Part shown: positions 57,269-64,000 of the stretch, one piece after another
Layout: each line of letters opens with the position of its first letter
Position numbering within the stretch: position 1 is the first letter of the stretch
From: Aralia elata
Lineage: Eukaryota > Streptophyta > Magnoliopsida > Apiales > Araliaceae
Assembly (NCBI GenBank): GCA_034770075.1
Contig: CM068382.1
Span: 11,736,685-11,800,684 of the forward strand
Direction of reading: 5' to 3'
Length of the DNA stretch: 64,000 bases
Translations under genes and position numbers: made by a program
Notes under the pieces: model-generated
Told to the model about the DNA's origin: nothing
The model's input: only the letters and a program-made list of their open reading frames with translations
Databases searched by the model: none

Positions 57269-58359
57269 ATACTCGAAATGATTTTCCAAGATTTATAGCA
57301 ACCTCAAATATTTGCTCAAAAGTCCCGACATGGACGACTTTTTCAATAAATGTCGTTTTTCAACGTTAACTTCGTTTTAGCGTATCTCATTCATCCGGAG
57401 TCGGATTTGACTCATTCTTGAGCCTGCGAACCCCATTTTTCATGTACTATAATAGCCCTATGGTTTTGGACTCATTCGAATACTATAGCAAAAATTTCAC
57501 CTCCCACATGGAGTTAAATCTTATTAACATTTTAAAATGCCTTTTTGGACATTTCTCGCCATAACTTCGTCATAGCAGATTTTTCTCCCTTATTACATGG
57601 AACTATTCATATTAAACTTGTGGAATATATCATACGATACAACCACCATATTTTAGGTCCATTTTCTATCCTCTAACATATTTTTCATCCATTACGCATA
57701 GGTTTAGGATTTTTAACCTTCATTATTGCTTTCATGGCATTTACCGGTAAGTTTTAACAATGTTCAAATATAAACAACTTCCTTATCTCTCCATGATCCT
57801 TCTTTGATCATTATACCAACAACTACCAACATGCAATTCTTAATCATACTAAAAAACATTTTAAAGCTATTAAAAAGTACAAAAGAAAAGATGAAGAACT
57901 TTGTTGTTATTCATACCTTTCTTATTTCGTTTGTTTCTTAACTCTTCTTGATCCTTGCTTGTTCTTGCTAAATGATCCAAGGATATTGCTTGATCTTCCT
58001 TCTTAGTGGATAATCAAATCTTCTCTTTGATTTCCTTCTTTGTCTTCTCTTTCTTTTCTCTCTTTTCTCTCTATCTTTCTTAGCTTCTTAGCTTCTTGGA
58101 ATGGTAGATGAAAAGTGAATGTCTAGGTTAAATTAACCTAGTTAAATCCTCCACCATTTAACTCAACTATTACACTAGTTAGGTTAATATTAATCAAGGT
58201 TTAATAACCTAATGATTGATAAAGCCTTGTTAGGATGGCTTGTTAGTGTTAATGGGGAACCGTGCATTAACTTCTTATCCAATAATGGTGAGTCATACTA
58301 GATGACACACCTTTTGGTCCCCTTCCTCATCACGTGGCTGGCCATTTTGGCCAAGAATG
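57269..58359 (-). repeat. Element C 3' LTR, middle piece
   Basis: LTR sequence between D and E with no coding region. A CT-rich stretch near 57990-58080 (GA-rich in element sense) parallels the GA-rich block in the B LTR. Confidence 0.65.
58355..58359. repeat. Target-site duplication GAATG of element E
   Basis: GAATG here and at 61672-61676, directly after an LTR-like end (GGAGAACA). Confidence 0.7.
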
Positions 58360-60190
58360 TGATGAGTGTGTTTTATATACACAAATTGGGTACTTTTAGC
58401 CTTGATAATTTGTAAGTCTTTAGCTATTTCGTTTGATTTTATGTGTTTTCATCTTATTGTTGTGTAATATAGTTTTATATTACTTTTATATGTTTTTGTA
58501 TGCTTTTATGTGTTTTTACTTTGTTTTGTAGGAATTAAAATAAAAGCCCCTTGGATCGATGCATTTTTGGCTTGAATCTAGCATTCCAGCTGCTTGTTTC
58601 TCAATTTGATCCATGATCCAATCCGAATCTCTCAAAACTCAAAGAACAAAAGTTGTAGATATTTGTCTTAGCTTTCCAGAACATCCAGAATCATCAATTT
58701 GAGGTTCGTATGAGAGAGTTATGGTTATTTTACTATCGGATTTTACATGAATTTTACACAGCAGCTGCTTCCAGGCCAATTTGATCCTTGCTCCGGCCAT
58801 TATATCGTCTAGCTCCAGTATGAAAGTTGTAGAGCGACTTCTTATCTTTCCATATCCTCCTTAATCGCCTTAATCCGAGTTCGGACGAAGAAGTTATGGC
58901 CATTTTACCAATAGACGTTGAAACTGTCTCGCGGTACAGAGTTCCACCACCGGGGTGGCAGTTTGCAGCACTATTTCGCCGCCGGGGTGAGCCCACCGCC
59001 GGGGCGGCGGATTTTAGGCCATTTTGGTCGCCGGAACGGTGGCGTCGCGCAGAAGGCAATAGATTTTGGTCCAAAACTCAGGGGAAAACTAGGTTTTCTC
59101 ATTCTAACATTTCTAACTTCTCTTTGGCGGCTAGAAACATCATTCTAACTCATTCTAACACTCCTAACATCAAATCTAGAGACAGAGAAGCTACTAAAAT
59201 ACATCATCAAGAAGGAAATGGGCTGCAATACAAGGATTTTCTAGTAATTTCCAAGGAGGAAGTAAGGCAAGGAATATCAATTCTTAAGGGAAAGCTAGAG
59301 AAGAAGCATCAAACCATTAAGCAACAATTGAATATCTCCACAAAGGGGTTTTATCATTCTATCTCTTGTATTTCCTTCTTAATTTGTAATTCCATCATGA
59401 TGAATAGATTGAATATGATGTTATTTGTAGTTACCATGAACTAAACTCTATTTTGGGATTATAATGGATCTTATTGTGTAGTTTACTTTGCTATGCTTCC
59501 TTGTTAGTCTTATTAGCTATTCATGGATTGTCTATTATGATTTGCGTTCAATTGCTTAATTGCCTAGCTAGCAATTACCATGATAATTCATATGAAATTG
59601 AGAAACGGATTATGGGTTTTAGATCTAATCATAATAGTATGTGTTTGTATGTTCTACATGGCGTTGGAATGTATGATTTGTGCTTAGGATAGATATATAC
59701 CGAAGCACCGCTTGTAGTCATTTGAGAGCTTGAGCTTAAACCCTATTTATTTGTAAATCACGTAGACATATAGTGGTTTAGGTAATGTGGGTGAGTTTAT
59801 TCTATCATTTGTGGATTATATATGATATGGACTTGGTACATCGAAAGATGGCCTTGTCTCACTTTCGTGTTCTCGACTAACAATCTGTGATAATTAATTT
59901 GGTTTAACAGGAAGTGTGTTGAGGTAGATGAATCAATAGGAGAAATTGTAATCTCATATCTTCATTATCTTTAAAGCTTTCTATTGTTCTTTAATTAATG
60001 TTATCTTTATTAATCCAAACCACCAAAAAGACAGAAAACCATTAGTTTAGATAAGATTGAGTTGATAAATGGTTAGTACTTGGAAAAGATTAGTAATAAT
60101 TCCTCGTGGGATCGATACTCTACTTACTCTTTATTACTTATTGACCGCATATACTTGCGCGTAAATTGTCGTTATATTAATCGGACAACA
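58360..60190 (+). repeat. Element E 5' LTR
   Basis: 1831 bp, TGATGAGTGTG to CGGACAACA, related to the N LTRs. Contains two copies of the shared LTR module (about 58640-58735 and 58815-58910) and a GC-rich patch with CCGCCGGGG words (58950-59045). Confidence 0.85.
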
Positions 60191-60196
60191 AGTTTT

Positions 60197-60214
60197 TGGC
60201 GCCGTTGCCGGGGA
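60197..60214 (+). other. Primer-binding site of element E (tRNA-Asp)
   Basis: TGGCGCCGTTGCCGGGGA is complementary over all 18 bases to the 3' end of plant tRNA-Asp including CCA, the usual Athila/Calypso primer. Confidence 0.9.
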
Positions 60215-60348
60215 ATTATTCTTCTAGTGTTTTTTCAATATTAATTACAATCAAATTGATCTTAATTTAAACTAGTATATAAATTTGTTTTTAGTTTATT
60301 TTATCATTTGTTTTCTATGTTAATGCTTTCTTCTTTGCGAGGTACACC

Positions 60349-60993
60349 ATGGATGACTTTGCTTATCAATGGCCGTACATGAGTATGACTCAACCAAGGG
60401 AAACTGGGATTGATGGACTCAATGCACTCTCTGCATTGTCAGCACAATTTGAAACACTATCGAGGAAGTTGGATGCTTTAGTAGTAGAAAGCATTTAAGG
60501 TATAACAGTTACTTGTGATTATTGTGCTGACAATCATCTGAGTCATCAATGCACCGTCAGTTTTGGACCGGTACAATACGGTGGTGATTACCTCAACAAC
60601 TATGATTATCCCGATTATCACCAAGATTGGGGGTATCACCAGGATACTGCATGGAGCTACAATTATGATGATCAATGTTATGCTCCATGCCCATCATACA
60701 CTTTTGATTCTCAGAATCAAGCTCCTACTCAAGAAGAAGGAATGTCAAAATTTGAGGAACTTGCGTATAAGTTCATGGCTTCGAATTATGAGACTATGAA
60801 AAGTCAGGAGATATCGATTCGAAATCTCGAGAACCAGGTGGGACAGCTTGTCATTGCCTTCAATAATAGCTATCAAGAAGCATGGCCTAACGTCTCGGTT
60901 CTGAAAACTGATGGAGTGCCCAAGCTGATTTTCGAGGAATTTAGGGGGAGAAGACATGTGAGGAGCAAGAAGTGGAGGCCGAGGAAGATCTAG
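60349..60993 (+). pseudogene. gag: Element E gag, C-terminal part
   Basis: ATG 60349 is followed by TGIDGLNALSALSAQFE, which matches the middle of Athila Gag, so the N-terminal particle domain is deleted. An in-frame TAA (about 60496-60498) precedes a knuckle CDYCADNHLSHQC (CX2CX3HX4C, as in Athila). Then comes a tyrosine-rich stretch and the hallmark IRNLENQVGQLVIAF. The frame ends at TAG 60991-60993. Confidence 0.78.
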
Positions 60994-61409
60994 CCTTGAG
61001 CTCCAATGATGATGAGCCAATTTTGATAGTGCCTCATACACTTTCTCCACCAAAGCTCAAGGATTCAGGTAGTTTTGCAATACCGTGTCCACTTGGTAGT
61101 CATTTCTTAGGCGAGGCTCTATGTGACGATGGAGCTAGTATGAATGTGGAACCATGGTGGGACGAAATAGGGGTCCATGAGAAGAAAGCTAAAAATTCTA
61201 TTGTGTTTGAGGAACTTCAATTCAACATTGTTTTCACAGACACAATGGAACAATCACCTAGTTATGTGAAGTTCTTAAGTGAGGTTGTGCCTAAAAGTAC
61301 CAAGCTAGGTGAACATGATTCAATGACCCTTACCGAGGAGAAACCCTCAATTGTCACATGGCTATCAAAGGATGGTGGGTTTCTCAATTATCGAAGGGGA
61401 ATTGGATAA
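60972..61409 (+). pseudogene. pol: Element E protease remnant with rearranged order
   Basis: Open for 145 codons. PPKLKDSGSFAIPCPLGSHF and ALCDDGASMNV give the aspartic protease active site (Athila usually has CDLGASINL). Then follow QFNIVFTDTMEQSPSYVKFL and LGEHDSMTLTEE, which in Athila stand before the protease. The two blocks are therefore in swapped order. Confidence 0.7.
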
Positions 61410-61671
61410 AAATAGGGACTTAGTCAGGCCGAGGACTGTAAACTAAGCGCTTGATGGGAGGCAACCCATTCATTTCCATTTATTTGCATTCGTTGTTTTT
61501 CATTTATCGCATTTTTAAAGTTGTCAAGTTATATGTGTATTTAGTTAGTTAAGTTTTAGGATTAGATTTGCTTGCTATGTCTCATCATATTCTCAATATT
61601 GTCTATTTAATCTTTGATATGTTGCTTTTATACAGGTGAGGGGCATTGAGAATTATATAAATCGGAGAACA
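61410..61671 (+). other. Element E 3' region and vestigial 3' LTR end
   Basis: Noncoding. ATAAATCGGAGAACA (61657-61671) resembles the 5' LTR end ATTAATCGGACAACA (60176-60190). GTGAGGGGCATT (61636-61647) is the exact reverse complement of 61673-61684. Confidence 0.6.
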
Positions 61672-61676
61672 GAATG

Positions 61677-62398
61677 CCCCTCACTAGTTTAGGAATTTAC
61701 AAGCTACTTTAATTACAATTTCATTTAGCTAGCATTTCATTTGTGCTTACTTAGCCCTTAAGTCTTAGGGTTTAACCCTAGGGCTTGAGCCATGGCTCAA
61801 CCTTAGCCAAGCCATCATGAACCCTAGCTCAACCTTAGTTGAGCCACACTGAACCCTAACCGAGCCAACTTAGTAACTAGGCTCATTTCCGATTCGGTTA
61901 CTATGAAACTTAGTTTCAATTTCTAGTTCCCCCCTTTTTGTTAACTATATTAATTATTATAGATAACCAAAAGTCCCTTTTACCCTCTTATATAAACATT
62001 TAGGGTTTACTCATCCGAACTCGCTCGGTTACCCGATTTAGTTCTAGTTAGATCCTCTAACTCATCACGCAGGCTAAAACCGTAAAATTTCTTTCATTAG
62101 TTTTATTGGAGATTTCATCTCCCATCCTCAAATAAATAATATCCCGTGATTCGAAATTTCGAAAAACGAAAAAGACTTTTTCTGCATTTTATGAATAGTA
62201 TTTTCAGCGTTTTTCTTAGAAAATTTATATTTTGTATATGAAATCGCAATACAGATGCATAATTATATATCACATTCATTTGGTCAATATCGACCTTTAA
62301 ATCACATAGCACACCATAACATCAATAAAAATTCTTATTTTATTCAATTATATTTGGAAACCCGAATTACAAGGATCCGAATATTTACAATCGTTACA
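61677..62398 (-). repeat. Element C 3' LTR, initial piece
   Basis: Starts on the minus strand at 62398 with TGTAACGATTG next to the PPT. CTAGGGTTT- and GAGCCA-type short repeats occur near 61780-61870. No coding region. Confidence 0.75.
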
Positions 62399-62433
62399 TT
62401 CTTCCCCCTTATAAAGATTCCGTCCCCGGAATC
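62399..62433 (-). other. PPT and upstream hairpin of element C
   Basis: PPT AAGGGGGAAGAA (62410-62399 on minus). Before it is GATTCCG-GGGA-CGGAATC (62433-62416), a perfect 7-bp stem with GGGA loop. Compared with A it has C-G in place of T-A in the sixth pair. Confidence 0.75.
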
Positions 62434-62444
62434 GTAAAATAAAA

Positions 62445-64000
62445 TTAGACAAATAAATGGGGATAATTCTTCTGCATCATTTCTTAGAGTTCCCACGTTG
62501 CTTCTTCGGCGTTGTGGTTCCTCCATATTACCTTTACTAAAGGTATTACTTTATTTCTTAGGACTTACTCTTTCCTATCAATTATCTGAATCGAAATTTC
62601 TTCATACATTAAGTCCTTTTCAACCTGTAAAGGTTTATACACTATTACATGTTTATAGTCTGGTTTATACGGTCGTAACACCGATACATGGAATACATTG
62701 TGAATACGCTCTAACTCTGGAGGTAGGGCTATTTCATAGGCTATCTCTCCTACCCTTCTTAATACTTCAAAAGGTCCTATAAATCGTGGACTTAACTTTC
62801 CTTTCTGGTCGAAACGTATTTTCCCCTTCCAGGGCGATACCTTCTAGAATACGAACGATCCGACTTCAAAATCTCTTTTCTAATGATGCTGATCCGTATA
62901 CTTCTTTTTCCGATCTTGGGCCGATACCAATCGTGTACGTATTATCTTAACAATATCTGCAGTCTGCTGAACCAATTCTGGTCCTAGCAATTTATGTTCC
63001 CCTACCTCGTCCCAACACAGTGGCGTTCTGCACTTCCTTCCATACAATGCTTCGTAAGGTGGCATGCCTATACTAGCGTGATAGCTATTATTATAAGCAA
63101 ATTCGACGAGTGGTAGGCGTTCATCCTAACTTCCTTTAAAGTCCATGACACAAGCTCTCAACATCTCTTCTAAGGTCTATATTGTTCTTTCACTCTGACC
63201 ATCAGTTTGAGGATGGTATGCCGTACTTAACCTCAGCTGTGTTCCCATGTGCTCTTGCAAGCTCTTCCAGAAATTCGATGTGAACTACGGATCCTTATCC
63301 GACACGATCGAAACTGGCACCCTATGTTTGGAAATGATTTCCTTGACATAAAGTTTAGCTAATTGGTCTAGGTTAAACCTAACCTTAATTGGCAAGAAAT
63401 GTGCCGACTTCGTTAGACGATCCACTATAACCCATATAGCGTCGTAACATTTCTACGTACTTGGAAGTCCTACCACAAAATCCATTGTAATATGCTCCCA
63501 CTTCCACTTAGGAATCTCTAACGGTTGAAGCAACCCACTCGGTCTCTGATGTTCAACCTTGACTCTTTGACAAGTCAAGCACCTACTAATGCATTTTGCT
63601 ACCTCTTTCTTCATATTTGGCCACCAGAAATGTTGTTGGAGGTCTTGATACATCTTCGTACTTCCCAGATGTACCGACTACCTCGAACAATGGGCCTCTT
63701 GAAATATCTCCTCTTTCAACTCTGGTTTTGTCGGAATCCTTCAAATCTTATCATCCCCTCGTTATCGAGTTTATATTTTAATTCTTCACCTTCGAAAATT
63801 GTTTTCCTAATTCTCTCGCAGTCCTTATCTTCGAGCTGTGCCTCCTTTACTCTGTCCAAATGTTCGGACGAGTCTCTATTGTATGTAACTTCTCCCCCGA
63901 TTTCCTCGGAAATTTCACCTCCAACTCCACTTTAGCCATCGTTGTTATTAGCTCTTCTTGAGATGTTAACGTCGACAACTTTTCTCGACCCTTTTGTGTA
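62445..64000 (-). pseudogene. pol: Element C pol: integrase and chromodomain-like tail
   Basis: Decayed pol on the minus strand, entering from the right edge. Integrase: zinc domain HFWWPNMKKEVAKC and CLTCQRVKVEHQ with all cysteines kept (63653-63530), WEHITMDFVVGLPST (D), and MPPYEALYGRKCRTPLCWDE (63065). After 62880 come GKLSPRFIGPFEVLRRVGE and a tail with VIWRNHNAEEATWEL, then a stop, then PHLFV and TAA at 62445. Several frameshifts and stops lie between, for example near 63450, 63120 and 62850. Sequence to the right (63660-64000) is the RNase H-integrase linker. It is the same lineage as A and B but a distinct copy. Confidence 0.82.

Larger units (their letters stand above)
58360..61671 (+). 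mobile_element. Element E: Athila-type gypsy element, heavily deleted
   Basis: Full 5' LTR (58360-60190), perfect tRNA-Asp PBS, C-terminal part of gag, a protease remnant, a 3' leader phrase shared with N (GCCGAGGACTG, then TGGGAGGCAACCCA near 61454), and then only about 25 bases resembling an LTR end before the GAATG duplication. RT, RNase H, integrase and nearly all of the 3' LTR are gone. Confidence 0.75.
44477..64000 (-). mobile_element. Element C: Tekay/Del-type gypsy element, 3' part, carrying D and E
   Basis: In minus-strand order: pol integrase (64000-62445), hairpin and PPT, then a 3' LTR that starts TGTAACGATTG at 62398 and ends GGGGGAGTCACA at 44477. The LTR is split by E (58360-61671) and D (46145-57263). 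Its three pieces add to about 3.48 kb, close to the 3.4 kb LTR of B. TAAAG (44472-44476) would be the target duplication; the other copy is off the window. Confidence 0.82.

Noticed and set aside
58896..59444. 182-codon ORF
   Set aside because: It falls wholly in the E 5' LTR across the shared module and GC-rich patch. No domain.
60197..60214. Possible tRNA-Asp gene
   Set aside because: Only the 18-base complement of the tRNA 3' end is present, at the PBS position. There is no cloverleaf.

Overview
The window is a gene-free block of plant heterochromatin built almost entirely from LTR retrotransposons nested inside one another. The signs of a plant, probably a eudicot, are the lineages themselves: Tekay/Del-type Ty3/gypsy chromoviruses, Athila-type and Tat/Ogre-type gypsy elements, and a SIRE/Maximus-type Ty1/copia element. 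Primer-binding sites match plant initiator tRNA-Met and tRNA-Asp. I found no host protein gene, tRNA, rRNA, CRISPR array or bacterial-type operon. All lineage calls come from motif recognition, not from a search.

Layout, left to right. 1-416: unidentified AT-rich piece, possibly a copia LTR. 416-4848: minus-strand Tekay element L (gag, an extra upstream ORF, 5' LTR) inserted in the 3' LTR of a minus-strand copia element S (4849-25158). S carries gag-pol plus a long accessory ORF after pol. Its integrase is split by N (12566-20760), an Athila-type non-autonomous element with three LTRs and two internal regions, flanked by GTTGA. 25159-25405 and 44001-44476 are the two halves of one older locus, split by Tekay element A (25406-43995, CAGTA duplication). 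A is itself split by B (27972-40835, CAAAC duplication), the most complete element here with two 3.4 kb LTRs, an upstream ORF, gag and pol. 44477-64000: minus-strand Tekay element C. Its 3' LTR is split by Tat-type element D (46145-57263, CTGTC), which contains a 91-bp satellite, and by Athila element E (58360-61671, GAATG). The C pol runs off the right end.

How the parts work together. In each autonomous element Gag builds the particle, while protease, reverse transcriptase/RNase H and integrase copy and insert the DNA. PBS and polypurine tracts prime the two strands, and the LTRs supply promoter and polyadenylation signals. Nothing here looks able to move by its own proteins. Every coding region has stops, frameshifts or deletions, many of the stops explicable by C-to-T or G-to-A change. 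Nesting gives relative ages: S before N and L; A before B; C before D and E.

Most unusual points: a roughly 270-codon acidic/coiled-coil ORF between PBS and gag in two Tekay elements; an ACTCTACGA-type word repeated about 30 times through the copia element; a hairpin with compensatory changes just before the polypurine tract of Tekay elements; the triple-LTR structure; a satellite born in the Tat 3' region; an 85-bp patch copied between elements; and an LTR module shared, in opposite orientation, by Athila and Tekay LTRs.
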